DNA of 46,417 nt from Corallococcus interemptor (GTDB lineage Bacteria > Myxococcota > Myxococcia > Myxococcales > Myxococcaceae): the NCBI RefSeq assembly GCF_003668875.1, contig NZ_RAWM01000067.1, forward strand, positions 1 to 46,417, read 5' to 3'. Shown piece after piece: positions 38,389 to 46,417 of this stretch. Below the pieces are notes generated by a model, which saw nothing but the letters and a program-made list of their open reading frames with translations, did no database searches and was not told the origin of the DNA. Each line of letters opens with the position of its first letter. The stretch's first letter is position 1. The position numbers and the translations under genes are program-made.

Positions 38389-40614
38389 TCAGGTGGGCAG
38401 GGGCTCGGCCAGGCCCTTGCGGATGGCCTCGTCGATGACGGCCATGACCTTCTTCATGTTCTCGCGGCTCCTGGCCGCCTGCTGCTCGCCCAGCTTCGCC
38501 TGCTGCTCGCCGAGCTCGGCCTGCTTCTCCCCCAGCTTCTCCTGCTCCTCGCCGAGCGCCTCCATCTTCTTGCTGAGCTCCTCCTGCTGCTTGTCCAGGC
38601 CCTCCAGCTCCTGGTCGAAGGAGGCGTCGCGCTTGTCGAGTTCCGCTTCCTTGCGGTCGCGATCCGGGCCGTCCGCGAGCGAGTGGAGCCGGGCGCGCTC
38701 CATGGCGATCTCCGCGCGCTTGGACGCGATGGCGGCGTGCTTCGCGGCGATCTGCGACATGGGGTAGGCGAGGTCCGCCTGCTTCTGGCCCAGCGCCGCC
38801 TGCTGCTCGCCCAGGGCCGACTGCTTCTCACCGAGCGCGCCCTGCGCGTCGCCCAGCTTGCGGTCGTCCTCCATCAGCTTGCGCACCTGCTCCAGCGTCT
38901 TCGCGTCGCGGATGATCAGGGGCTTGTTGTCGCGGCGCACGAAGAGCAGGTCCTTGCCCGTCTGCTTGAAGGTGCGCGCCAGGTACAGGTCGTCCGTGGA
39001 GCCGGCCATCATCGTGCGGCCGTCGGAGAGGTACGCGAAGGAGTCGCCGTCCTCGATGTCCAGGTCCGGCGGAGCGGGAGGCGCGGGGGGACGCGGCGCG
39101 GCCGCGAGCATGGGGGCCATGGGCGCCGGAGCCACCCGGCCACCCACCGGAGGCACGGGCGCCACCGGAGCCAGTGCGCCACGCGTCGGAGGCGCGGGCG
39201 GCGCGGTAGGCACCGGAGGCAGCGCGCCACGCGTCGGAGGCGCGGGCGGCACGGGCGCCGCAGGCGGCGCGACGTGCAGGGTGGTGCTCTGCGTGGTCGC
39301 CTTCCCCGGCGTGGGAGGGGGCAGCGCGGGGAGCGCGGGCAGCGGCGGCGCATTCGCGGGCGTGCCGGGCGCCTTCGCGGTGTGCTCCGTCACGGTGGGC
39401 TTCGACGCGGGCGACGGCTTCGCGTTGGAGGCCTGCGCGGTGTGCTCCGTCACGGTGGGCTTGGACGCGGGGGCCGCATCCTTCGTGGCCGGGGCGGTGC
39501 TCTCCGCGGGCGCCTTGGCGACGACCTGGAAGGGCATCAGGACCACCGCGCCGAGGGCGAACAGCGCCCCCTTCAGCCACCGGCGGGGTTGGGTGGGGAC
39601 GACGTCGACATGTTCCAGCATGCGGAGCCTCCTGTGCAGCGCGTGAAGGTGGGCCGACGCCCCGAGCGCCGCTGCGCTGCCCGGGGGCCGGGTGATGCCA
39701 AAGGCGATGAGCAGCTCGCCGTAGTCCGCGGGCTCCGCGCCCGTGAGGCGCAGCGCCTCCGCGTCGCACGCCTCTTCTCGAGCGAGCGCGTACTCCCGGG
39801 CCGCCTGGCGCGCGAGCGGGTGGAAGAAGAGGACCGTCTCCGCCAGCGCCGGCACCCAGCCCAGCCACAGGTCCCCGCGCCGCAGGTGCGCGATCTCATG
39901 CGCCAGCGCCATGCGCAGCGAGTCCTCCGGCAGCTCGCGCAGCGCCTTCGCGGGCAGCACGACGACGGGCGACACCAGCCCCGCGGCCAGCGGGCTCACG
40001 ACCTCGTCCGACACGAGCAGCGTGGGAGGACGGCTCAGGCCCGCCTCGTTCGCCAGGAACTCCGCCTCCTCCTCCAGCACCGGGTGACGCAGGGGCCGCG
40101 CGCGCTCCCGCATGCCCCGCACCTGGCGCCATGCCATCACGTGCCCCCGCACCTTCCACGCCACGCCCGCGCCCCACAGGACGAGCAGCGCCCAGACACC
40201 GCCCCCCGTCCACGGGTGCGAGCGGAGGGAGGCCACCCGCGCCCCCATCGACGGGGCCGGTGTCTGTCCTTGCGGAGACAGCCGCGTCCGCACGACCGCA
40301 TCCGGCGCCGTGCGCATCACGACCACCGTCTCCGGCGTCTGGGATTGAGCACGCACCGTCTGGAATTGCACGGGGGCCGCCTCCACGGGCAACAGCGCCA
40401 GCGGCATGGGCCTGGGCCAGCCCAGCGTGAGCACGAACTTGAGCGCCACCAGCCACCACAGGCCGGCGCGCAGGGCCGCGGGCAGGCGCGGCAGCGTCCG
40501 GGCCAGCAGCCACACGGCCAGCGCGCACAGCGCCCCCTGCCACGAGGCGCGCCACACCGACTCCGGCCACGACGACCACCACGGCGAGGTCACGAGAGGC
40601 GTCACGGGACTCAC
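38389..40614 (-). CDS. M56 (BlaR1-like) membrane metallopeptidase with coiled-coil tail
   Basis: A 741-residue membrane protein. Four N-terminal hydrophobic segments surround a cytoplasmic protease domain with the zinc motif AHEIAHLRRGD (about residue 239) and a downstream EEACDAEAL, as in BlaR1/MecR1. Instead of a penicillin-sensor domain, the extracytoplasmic part has a Pro/Ala-rich linker (SKPTVTEHTA repeats), a DUF-like segment (DDLYLARTFKQTGKDLLFVRRDNKP) and a Gln/Glu/Lys-rich coiled coil with LGEKQ/LGEQQ repeats (about 590-720). It begins GTG overlapping the BlaI-family stop (GTGA), so it presumably cleaves or inactivates that repressor when its unknown signal is sensed. Confidence 0.88.
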   Translation of the reverse strand: MSPVTPLVTSPWWSSWPESVWRASWQGALCALAVWLLARTLPRLPAALRAGLWWLVALKFVLTLGWPRPMPLALLPVEAAPVQFQTVRAQSQTPETVVVMRTAPDAVVRTRLSPQGQTPAPSMGARVASLRSHPWTGGGVWALLVLWGAGVAWKVRGHVMAWRQVRGMRERARPLRHPVLEEEAEFLANEAGLSRPPTLLVSDEVVSPLAAGLVSPVVVLPAKALRELPEDSLRMALAHEIAHLRRGDLWLGWVPALAETVLFFHPLARQAAREYALAREEACDAEALRLTGAEPADYGELLIAFGITRPPGSAAALGASAHLHALHRRLRMLEHVDVVPTQPRRWLKGALFALGAVVLMPFQVVAKAPAESTAPATKDAAPASKPTVTEHTAQASNAKPSPASKPTVTEHTAKAPGTPANAPPLPALPALPPPTPGKATTQSTTLHVAPPAAPVPPAPPTRGALPPVPTAPPAPPTRGALAPVAPVPPVGGRVAPAPMAPMLAAAPRPPAPPAPPDLDIEDGDSFAYLSDGRTMMAGSTDDLYLARTFKQTGKDLLFVRRDNKPLIIRDAKTLEQVRKLMEDDRKLGDAQGALGEKQSALGEQQAALGQKQADLAYPMSQIAAKHAAIASKRAEIAMERARLHSLADGPDRDRKEAELDKRDASFDQELEGLDKQQEELSKKMEALGEEQEKLGEKQAELGEQQAKLGEQQAARSRENMKKVMAVIDEAIRKGLAEPLPT

Positions 40615-40991
40615 TCCTTCCGCTTCTGGCGCAGGCGCGCCACGACGTCCTGGAGCTGCTTGAGCTCTTCGTCGGACACGTCCTCCGTCTCCGACAGATA
40701 GGTCACGAACGGCGACAGCGAACCGCTCAGCGTGCGCTGCACGAAGTTCCCTACGACGTCGCGCAACAACTCTTGCGGCGCCACCGGCGAGGCGTACTGG
40801 AACACCCCGTCCACCTTCGAGCGCGTCAGGTGCCCCTTCAGCCGCAGCCGCTCCATCACCGTCAGGATGGTGGAGCGTGCCAGCCCTTGAGCCTCACCGA
40901 AGCGCTCCGCCACCTCGCCCACCGTCGCCGGCCCGTGCTCGGCCACGTACCGCAGCACCGCCAGCTCCTGCTCTCCCACCGGCTTCTTCAT
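40611..40991 (-). CDS. BlaI/MecI/CopY family transcriptional repressor
   Basis: A 126-residue repressor with the typical winged helix (ELAVLRYVAEHGPATVGEVAERF, then ARSTILTVMERLRLKGHLTRSK) and a dimerisation end (FVQRTLSGSLSPFVTYL). It partners with the M56 protease encoded next. Two dyad operators of BlaI style (GACTAC-N4-GTAGTC) lie upstream, one over the promoter. A single promoter probably drives both genes under autorepression. Confidence 0.92.
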   Translation of the reverse strand: MKKPVGEQELAVLRYVAEHGPATVGEVAERFGEAQGLARSTILTVMERLRLKGHLTRSKVDGVFQYASPVAPQELLRDVVGNFVQRTLSGSLSPFVTYLSETEDVSDEELKQLQDVVARLRQKRKE

Positions 40992-41007
40992 GCGCCCTGC
41001 CCTTCGT

Positions 41008-41058
41008 GACGACAGCTGTAGTCAGAAGCAAGGTACGACTGACTACAGCCGTAGTCAA
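41008..41058 (-). promoter_or_regulatory. Promoter and BlaI-type operator pair
   Basis: Leftward promoter: -35 TTGACT (41058-41053), 17-base spacer, -10 TACCTT (41035-41030). Operator 1 is 41041-41056 (GACTACAGCCGTAGTC, perfect arms), overlapping the -35 and spacer. Operator 2 is 41008-41023 (GACGACAGCTGTAGTC, one mismatch), just past the -10. Centres are 33 bases apart, about three helical turns. Confidence 0.65.
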
Positions 41059-41218
41059 GCGGGTGCCAGCAGCTCAGAATTCAAGAGATGGCACCTGGAG
41101 GCGTCAGGGATCTTCCTCAAAGACAGGCGCTCCCGGCTTCCCTAGTCTGCCCCTTCCCCCATGACGTGTACCCGCCGCACCCTCCGGCCGGGCCCCGTCG
41201 ATAGAAGGCAGGCGACGC

Positions 41219-42178
41219 ATGCGAGGCATTGGCCCCAAGCTGGGACAGACGCAGTTCAAGGTCGGCAACAACTCCACGAAGGTGGGCGAGCAGGTGAAGT
41301 ACGGCCCCACCGCGGACCTGAACGACAAGCAGAAGCAGCAGTTGCTCCAGCACTACGGCAAGCACGGCACGGAGAAGACGCCGCAGAACGCGCTGGAGCG
41401 CCTGACCCAGTACAGCGACTCCCACACCACGTACACGAACGCGGCGAAGAAGTCCGGGCGGCCCCTGACGGAGCAGGAGGCCCTGGTCTCCACGAGCCCG
41501 AAGAACAAGGCGCCCGCCTCCAGCATCAACCACGTCATCGCCTCCGGCACCGGCCAGAACGTCTTCAACCACGAGACGCTCCAGTTCCAGGAGGGCGTGA
41601 AGAACACCCAGGCCGCGCAGCAGAAGCTGAAGACGGCCACCGACCCCGCGGAGGTGGCCGACGCCCAGAAGCAGCTGCGCAAGGGGCTGGCGCAGCAGGC
41701 CGCCGGCGCGGGCCGCATGCAGGGCTACTCGCGCGCCACGCTCGAGGAGCGCCACGGAGAGCTGACCCCGGCGCAGGTCACCGGCAAGCGCAACGAGACG
41801 CTCAAGAACACCCTCACCGCCATGCAGGGGCCTGATCAGGACAAGCGCTTCGGGGCCTACAAGAATGTGCTGAAGGACACCTTCGACGCGCCGGGCAACC
41901 TGCGCCTGGGCAACCGGACGCAGAACACGAAGATCAGCACCGGCTTCGACACGCCGCTGGACGCGAACGGCAAGCCCACGAAGCGCGCCGAGCGCCTCTT
42001 CGACGCGCACCAGACCTTCGGCCCGGACCGGCTGCTCAAGGAGGACCGCCTCTTCACGAAGAACGACAAGGGCGAGGCCATGTCCTCCAGCAAGGAGGCG
42101 GCGGTGGCGGGCGACAAGCGCAAGGCGGACGCGCTCGACACCGGGACGTCCTCGGTGAAGAAGAAGCGGAAGGGCTGA
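41219..42178 (+). CDS. Unrecognised basic protein with NLS-like C-terminus
   Basis: A 319-residue hydrophilic, Lys/Gln/Thr-rich protein without signal peptide or membrane helix. I recognise no domain. The centre has ASSINHVIASGTGQNVFNHETLQF, with His/Asn pairs that could be catalytic but match no family I know, and helical stretches. The last ~22 residues contain two basic clusters (DKRKAD, then KKKRKG), which look like a bipartite nuclear-import signal. This may be chance in a basic protein, or may mark a factor delivered to eukaryotic prey. The start has AAGG 10 bases upstream. A clear hairpin follows the gene. Confidence 0.6.
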   Translation: MRGIGPKLGQTQFKVGNNSTKVGEQVKYGPTADLNDKQKQQLLQHYGKHGTEKTPQNALERLTQYSDSHTTYTNAAKKSGRPLTEQEALVSTSPKNKAPASSINHVIASGTGQNVFNHETLQFQEGVKNTQAAQQKLKTATDPAEVADAQKQLRKGLAQQAAGAGRMQGYSRATLEERHGELTPAQVTGKRNETLKNTLTAMQGPDQDKRFGAYKNVLKDTFDAPGNLRLGNRTQNTKISTGFDTPLDANGKPTKRAERLFDAHQTFGPDRLLKEDRLFTKNDKGEAMSSSKEAAVAGDKRKADALDTGTSSVKKKRKG

Positions 42179-42192
42179 GTCACCTGACCGGC

Positions 42193-42224
42193 ACCTGAGC
42201 GCCCGGCTGCCCGGCCGCTCAGGT
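42193..42224 (+). terminator. Hairpin terminator
   Basis: Perfect 9-bp outer stem ACCTGAGCG and CGCTCAGGT enclosing a GC-rich inner loop (CCGG-CTG-CCGG), 15 bases after the stop of the 41219 gene. Confidence 0.55.
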
Positions 42225-42326
42225 AAGGGTCGGGGGGCAGCGGACCGTGTGTGTCCTTGTCTCTGTCGGAAGGGCAACCAGATTTCTGGAAGCCGACTTC
42301 AAACCCGACACACACGGAGATTTCCC

Positions 42327-42941
42327 ATGAAGCTCCCTCTGTTCGCGGCGATCGCCGCCCTGTCGCTGTATGGTTGCGCCAGCCACAACGCCAACACCCG
42401 CGAGGCCTCGTCGCCCGAGGCAGGCGCCATCGGCGGCTCCGGCAGCGCCGGCAGCACCACGGACACCAGCGGGAGCCTCGACTCCTCGTCCATCGACTCC
42501 TCGTCTTCTGACTCCGCCAACCAGGAGCTGCCCGGTGAGACGGGCAACGTCAGCGACCTGGAGAAGCGCGACCGCATGAACGCGCCCACCGTCTACGAGG
42601 GCGAGGCCACCGGCGGCTCCGGCGCCCCGGACGAGGCCGTGAAGACCAAGGACGGCCAGAAGTGGGACGTGCAGCAGAACACGCCCACGGAGCTGGGTGA
42701 CACCCAGTCCCCGTCCGGCGCGGTGAACCAGAACCGCGACTCCAATGAGAAGGGCAACCTGGGCACCGAGGGCAACCTCGGCGGCACCGGCGGCTCCGGC
42801 AGCACCGCCACCGAGGGCAAGAGCGACGTGAAGGACGTGAGCGGCGAGACCGGGTCCGGCGCCCTCAACGCCGACACGGACGACTCCAGCACGGACAGCT
42901 CCAAGGTGGAGTCGGGCGCCACGCCGGATCCCACGAACTAG
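42327..42941 (+). CDS. Acidic Ser/Gly-rich lipoprotein
   Basis: A 204-residue predicted lipoprotein (signal MKLPLFAAIAALSLYGC, lipobox LYGC near residue 17). The mature part is low complexity: DSSSIDSSSSDSA, repeated GTEGNL/GGSGS and acidic patches, ending SGATPDPTN. There is no Cys besides the lipid site and no recognisable domain. Likely surface-exposed; no role can be assigned. CGGAGA lies 7 bases before the ATG. A long hairpin follows. Confidence 0.7.
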   Translation: MKLPLFAAIAALSLYGCASHNANTREASSPEAGAIGGSGSAGSTTDTSGSLDSSSIDSSSSDSANQELPGETGNVSDLEKRDRMNAPTVYEGEATGGSGAPDEAVKTKDGQKWDVQQNTPTELGDTQSPSGAVNQNRDSNEKGNLGTEGNLGGTGGSGSTATEGKSDVKDVSGETGSGALNADTDDSSTDSSKVESGATPDPTN

Positions 42942-42964
42942 TCATCGCCCCCACGCGAGGGCGG

Positions 42965-43005
42965 ATACCCGGGAAAGCCCGCTCCGCGCGGGCCGTCCCG
43001 GGTAT
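42965..43005. terminator. Long two-part hairpin
   Basis: Outer 10-bp arms ATACCCGGGA and TCCCGGGTAT enclose a second stem (GCCCGC and GCGGGC). It lies 23 bases after the lipoprotein stop and upstream of the 43048 gene, so it probably ends transcription. Confidence 0.6.
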
Positions 43006-43033
43006 TCGTCTGTCCACTGCGCGGCTCGCCAAC

Positions 43034-43039
43034 TAGAGT
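43034..43039 (+). promoter_or_regulatory. -10-like element of a possible leaderless promoter
   Basis: TAGAGT ends 8 bases before the ATG of the outer-membrane-type gene, with no Shine-Dalgarno between. A third example of the same arrangement in this window. Confidence 0.4.
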
Positions 43040-43047
43040 GAGCACCA

Positions 43048-44412
43048 ATGACTGGTGCTCCCTTCGCGGCCCTCCTCGCACTGCTTCACTCCCAGTCCTC
43101 CACCATCGAGGAGGTCCCCAATGATCCGCCGCAGGAGTCGTACTCCGCGCCGGGGAGTTCGGGGGGTTCGTCGGAGGGCGGCATCGGGTTCCGGGCGCTC
43201 CTGGAGGTGGGGCCGCTGAGCTTCCCGTCCGGGACGCGGGGCGGAGAGCAGGACCTGTTCGGCTACGCGTACCCGTCCCTGGGCGTGGATGGCGGCGAGG
43301 ACTTCGCGTTCATGCTGGGCGCGCCGCTGCGCTTCCGGCTGCTGGACAACGCGCCGAAGCAGAAGGACCAGGACTATGGCGCGTGGCTGCGGCGCGAGGA
43401 CTGGGACGAGCGCAGCGACTACGGACAGGTGGTGCGCCTGCTGCGCATTGGCGACGAGTCCGGCCGCTTCGGCCTGCGCGTGCAGCCGTTCCTGGAGGAG
43501 TCGCTGGGGCGCGGCTACCTGGTGAACCGCTACGACAACCAGCTCAACCCGAACTACCACCCGGCGGGCGGCACGCTGTCGTTCACCGCGGGGCCCGCGC
43601 GCGTGCAGCTCCTGGCCAGCGACGTGCTCGCGGCGCGTGTGTTCTCCGGCGAGCTGCTGCTGGACATCGGCCGCATCGCCAGCGACAGCGAGGGCAACTT
43701 CGACCGCTACCTGGTGCGCGCGTCCGCGGCGCACGACTTCGGCGAGGCCGGCGGCGTCACGCCAGCGGCCACGGTGGCGTCGGTGGGCGGCGAGTTCGCC
43801 ATGTACAAGGGTGAGCGGCTGCGCTCGTGGGCCCTGGTCGCCGGCGGCGCGCGGCTCAACGACGGTGCGCAGGACCTGGGCGCCCTGCTGGGCGTCGCGT
43901 TCGAGGGCAACTTCAAGGGCACGCAGATCAGCGTCACCGCGCAGGGGCGCCGGCAGGGCGGCGGCTTCCGCTTCGGCTACTTCGGCGCGGGCTATGAGCT
44001 GGCGCGCTTCTCCGCCGTGGGCCTCTCCGAGGAGCCCCAGTCCGACCAGCGCGTGCCCAAGGACTTCTCCGGCTACCTGGAGCTGTCCGTGGCGCGAGGC
44101 GACGGGCCGGACTCCGCGGAGGTCGTGGCCAGCGGCGCCGTGGAGTACTCCGCCTTCGGCCGCGCGGACGGCGACCTGTCCCTGAGCTTCAGCAGCCCGG
44201 GCGGCGAGTCGCGAGGCATCGCGCGCGTGGTGGTGGTGGGCCTGGGAGACAAGCCCCGCTACTCGGTGGCGGCGGAGTTCCGCCAGCGCGTGCTGCCCGC
44301 CATGTACGTCTGGGGTGCCGGCAGCACGGTGACCTTCCCGCAGCCGGACGGCACGCTGGTGCGCGGCGTGAGCGCGGGTGCTGGCGTGGGCGTGGACTTC
44401 GCCCGCCGCTAG
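43048..44412 (+). CDS. Outer-membrane beta-barrel-type hypothetical protein
   Basis: A 454-residue protein. A short weakly hydrophobic leader (MTGAPFAALLALLHSQ) is followed by a Pro/Ser-rich linker. The rest alternates short amphipathic strands with turns (FRALLEVGPLSF, RFGLRVQPFLEES, GGTLSFTAGPARVQLL, GRFRFGY...), and the last strand ends AGVGVDFARR, as in outer-membrane barrels, although the final residue is Arg rather than the usual Phe. I do not recognise a specific family. Similar proteins are conserved in Myxococcus. It may be leaderless. The stop shares CTAG with the convergent PLD-like gene. Confidence 0.75.
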   Translation: MTGAPFAALLALLHSQSSTIEEVPNDPPQESYSAPGSSGGSSEGGIGFRALLEVGPLSFPSGTRGGEQDLFGYAYPSLGVDGGEDFAFMLGAPLRFRLLDNAPKQKDQDYGAWLRREDWDERSDYGQVVRLLRIGDESGRFGLRVQPFLEESLGRGYLVNRYDNQLNPNYHPAGGTLSFTAGPARVQLLASDVLAARVFSGELLLDIGRIASDSEGNFDRYLVRASAAHDFGEAGGVTPAATVASVGGEFAMYKGERLRSWALVAGGARLNDGAQDLGALLGVAFEGNFKGTQISVTAQGRRQGGGFRFGYFGAGYELARFSAVGLSEEPQSDQRVPKDFSGYLELSVARGDGPDSAEVVASGAVEYSAFGRADGDLSLSFSSPGGESRGIARVVVVGLGDKPRYSVAAEFRQRVLPAMYVWGAGSTVTFPQPDGTLVRGVSAGAGVGVDFARR

Positions 44413-46031
44413 CTCAAGGCCCCGCCCTCCTCCTCCTGCACCGGAGCGCAGGGCAGGATGGCGCTGTGCCGCCGCGCGGCCTCGCACGACTTGCCCACGA
44501 GCAGCCGGGACAAGAGGCGCACGCCCGAGGCGAAGAGGCCGTCGTCGCCCTTGTGCAGGGCCTCGAAGAGGGACTCGTCCAGCACCGACTCCTCCGGGTC
44601 GATGAGGAACTCCTCCGGCTCCAGCGGCTTGAAGAGGGGGTTCTGGTCGAACACCGTCTCCAGCGGGTGCGGCCGCAGCCGGTGCTGTCCCGCCTGGGCC
44701 AGCGCGTCCAGCGTCTCCACCAGGTGCGTCGCGGTCACCAGCGGGCGCAGCGCGGCCACGCCGGCCAGGCCCACGTGCTCCGCCATCAGCGACACGCGCA
44801 CGCGGCGGATGGCGCGCGACACCTCGTCCCCGGGCGCCCGAGCCTCCCAGCTCAGGTTGAGTTCCGAGTCCAACCCCAGGCTGCGGTTGGTGGTGTTCGC
44901 GGACCCGATGGTCATGAACGTGTCATCCACGATGAGGACCTTCGAGTGGATGTACGTGAACACGTCCGAGCCGTCCTCGTCCGTGGCCGCCGAGCCGTAC
45001 ACCGCGAAGCCGTGGCCCGTTTCGGAGGCCACCTCGCGCAGCGCGCGCAACAGGCGCACCTGGGCCACGCCCATGGCGATCTGCTCGCGCAGCGCCTCTG
45101 GCTGACGGGGCAGCACCAGCATCACCTGGAGCCGGGGCCGTCCGGCCGCGCGCATGCGTTTGACGAGCGCGCCGTAGATGGCGCGTGAGGAGAAGTACTG
45201 GTTCTCGATGTAGATGAAGCGTTCGGCCGCGGCGATGGCGTCCACGTACAGCGCGCGGATCTCCTGCACCTCGTCCTGAGGCGGCAGGATGGTTTTTCCA
45301 AACGTGCGGCTGATGGCCACCGGGCCCGGAGGCGCGGGCATCGTCGCTTCGAAAGTCAGGTCGTCGCGGTGCACGGGCTCCAGGTGGATTTCCCCTCCAC
45401 CCGAGTGCGCCCAGCGCGCCTCGAACAGCTCCGCGAGCGGCTTCACCGCGGGGCCTGTCAGCACCGTCTGCACGTCGTGGTACGGCCCGTGCGGGTCGCG
45501 GCCGGAGTCGCAGCGCAGCTTCGAGCGCGCGGGGTGGTCCCGGTCGTCCCAGCGGCAGTCACACACGTCCATGCCGCCGGTGAACGCCATCACGCCGTCG
45601 ATGACGACGAGCTTCTGGTGATGCGCGCCGTACAGCGGACTGGAGGAATCGAAGCGGAAGCGCAGCCGTTCGTTCGTCGTCCAGTTGAAGAGCACGTTCT
45701 GCATCCACTCGCGCTCCATGGCGAGCAGCATGCTGAAGTCCCACGCGAGGATGTAGACGTGCAGCTCCGGGTTCTCCCGGCACATCTGGTCCAGCAGCGG
45801 CAGCAGCCGGACTTCGCCGCCGTTCGCCTCCTCCAGGTCCTCACCGCGCAGCAACGTCACGTCACTGTCGAACTGCCAACCGGTGATGACGATGGAGCGG
45901 CGGGCCTTCCGGATGGCCCTGTACAGCTCCCGGTAATAAGCCCGGGCGTCCACCAGCACGCCCGCGTCATGCGTTTCCGAACGCGTCCAGCAGTTGCGTC
46001 CGGGGATGAGAATGGATTTCACGTCGCTCAC
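44409..46031 (-). CDS. Phospholipase D / cardiolipin synthase-like protein
   Basis: A 540-residue protein with two HKD motifs: HHQKLVVIDGVMAFTGGMD near residue 137 and IHSKVLIVDDTFMTIGSANTTNRS near 361. Both catalytic His and Lys pairs are intact. Features such as FDSDVTLLRGEDL and FIYIENQYFSSRAIYG fit the PLD phospholipase or transphosphatidylase branch more closely than classic cardiolipin synthase, since no N-terminal membrane helices are seen. It may act on phospholipids or remodel them. GTG 46031 is chosen; GTG 46022 with AGGTGA upstream is equally possible. The longer frame to 46100 overlaps the next gene's end. Confidence 0.85.
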   Translation of the reverse strand: MSDVKSILIPGRNCWTRSETHDAGVLVDARAYYRELYRAIRKARRSIVITGWQFDSDVTLLRGEDLEEANGGEVRLLPLLDQMCRENPELHVYILAWDFSMLLAMEREWMQNVLFNWTTNERLRFRFDSSSPLYGAHHQKLVVIDGVMAFTGGMDVCDCRWDDRDHPARSKLRCDSGRDPHGPYHDVQTVLTGPAVKPLAELFEARWAHSGGGEIHLEPVHRDDLTFEATMPAPPGPVAISRTFGKTILPPQDEVQEIRALYVDAIAAAERFIYIENQYFSSRAIYGALVKRMRAAGRPRLQVMLVLPRQPEALREQIAMGVAQVRLLRALREVASETGHGFAVYGSAATDEDGSDVFTYIHSKVLIVDDTFMTIGSANTTNRSLGLDSELNLSWEARAPGDEVSRAIRRVRVSLMAEHVGLAGVAALRPLVTATHLVETLDALAQAGQHRLRPHPLETVFDQNPLFKPLEPEEFLIDPEESVLDESLFEALHKGDDGLFASGVRLLSRLLVGKSCEAARRHSAILPCAPVQEEEGGALS

Positions 46032-46083
46032 CTGGCCCTGGAGTGGATTCCCTGATGTCGTCCGCGCCCGGCCGGCGGAAGCA

Positions 46084-46320
46084 TCACCCCACGAAGACAA
46101 TGTGCTTGCCGGTCGCCAGCGTCATGTCGGTGGACGAAACAACCTTGGCCACCTTGCGAGCCTCGCCGCCCACGGTGTCGAAGGCCGCGGCGATCAGGTC
46201 GCCGAGCGTCACCTGCACGCGCCTGGCCTGCTTGCCCGCGTTGGACACGGCCTTGACCGTCTTCGCCTTCACCTGACGGGCCTTGCGCTGGATGGTCTGC
46301 TTCTGGGTCTTGGTCGCCAT
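46084..46320 (-). CDS. Small basic protein
   Basis: A 78-residue Lys/Arg-rich protein (MATKTQKQTIQRKARQVK...). The first half is highly basic and helical, the second half is a short hydrophobic and acidic core (DLIAAAFDTV). This could be a histone-H1-like nucleic-acid-binding protein or a phasin-like structural protein; I cannot tell. GGAG 9 bases upstream supports the ATG. It lies upstream of the PLD gene by about 50 bases on the same strand. Confidence 0.65.
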   Translation of the reverse strand: MATKTQKQTIQRKARQVKAKTVKAVSNAGKQARRVQVTLGDLIAAAFDTVGGEARKVAKVVSSTDMTLATGKHIVFVG

Positions 46321-46417
46321 GGTCTTCGTTCTCCGAGGATGAAGTGTCTGTGTGGTGTGCCGTACCGCCCCGTACCGCCCGTCCTGCCGTGCTGCCCCTG
46401 CCCCTGCCCGCCCGTAC

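Noticed and set aside
46330-46417. Short CGTACCGCC-type direct repeats at the window end
   Set aside because: Only two or three imperfect copies at the very edge; not enough sequence to call an element.

Overview
This is a very GC-rich, gene-dense chromosomal segment. It almost certainly comes from a myxobacterium of the family Myxococcaceae (Corallococcus/Myxococcus type). The grounds are the codon use, a giant poly-HAMP hybrid kinase, DUF4388/roadblock and PRISE-type reductase genes, many conserved hypothetical lipoproteins, and lipoprotein toxin cassettes that resemble the SitA/SitI kin-discrimination systems. I cannot name a species. No rRNA, tRNA, CRISPR array or insertion sequence was recognised.

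Layout. 1-475: the 3' end of an EamA/DMT permease. 483-7591: an antagonism island. A DUF4157 (eCIS-core) metalloprotease-like effector gene points left. Diverging from it, three tandem lipoprotein-toxin plus DUF3396 immunity pairs form a tightly overlapping six-gene run. 7588-17102: two hybrid sensor kinases, one of them about 2470 residues with 16 canonical and 15 divergent HAMP units. 17327-19520: a membrane-anchored propeller-like protein, a doubtful small membrane protein and a Gly/Thr/Ser-rich secreted protein. 19588-23914: a MerR/TipA-type regulator with its own 19-bp-spacer promoter, RsgA, a Bor-like lipoprotein, and a divergent TetR/SDR pair sharing one palindrome. 23930-30848: a small hypothetical protein, an E2-acyltransferase-like protein lacking the catalytic His, DUF1684, a roadblock protein, a DJ-1/PfpI protein, a PQQ-type sugar dehydrogenase lipoprotein and a two-gene ABC exporter. 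30964-38302: a CPA-type antiporter with a TrkA/cNMP regulatory subunit, a PRISE-like reductase, an NTF2-like protein, a TPR protein and an aldehyde dehydrogenase. 38389-41058: a BlaI/M56 (BlaR1-like) signalling pair with two operators. 41219-46320: an unrecognised basic protein with an NLS-like tail, an acidic lipoprotein, an outer-membrane-type protein, a phospholipase D/cardiolipin synthase-like protein and a small basic protein.

The strongest candidate for an undescribed system is the triplicated toxin-immunity operon at 2434-7591. Each toxin has a type II signal peptide and a PD-(D/E)xK nuclease-like C-terminus, and each is followed by its own DUF3396 immunity protein. The differences among copies concentrate in one block spanning the toxin tail and the N-terminal half of the immunity protein, flanked by near-identical sequence. 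That is the pattern expected for a specificity cassette exchanged by recombination. The neighbouring eCIS-core effector suggests that more than one delivery route is represented in the same island.

Regulatory sequence is unusually readable in places. There is a perfect MerR operator, a BlaI operator pair, a TetR palindrome inside two divergent promoters, four genes with a -10-like hexamer 6-8 nt before the start codon (possible leaderless mRNAs), and several strong hairpins between genes.
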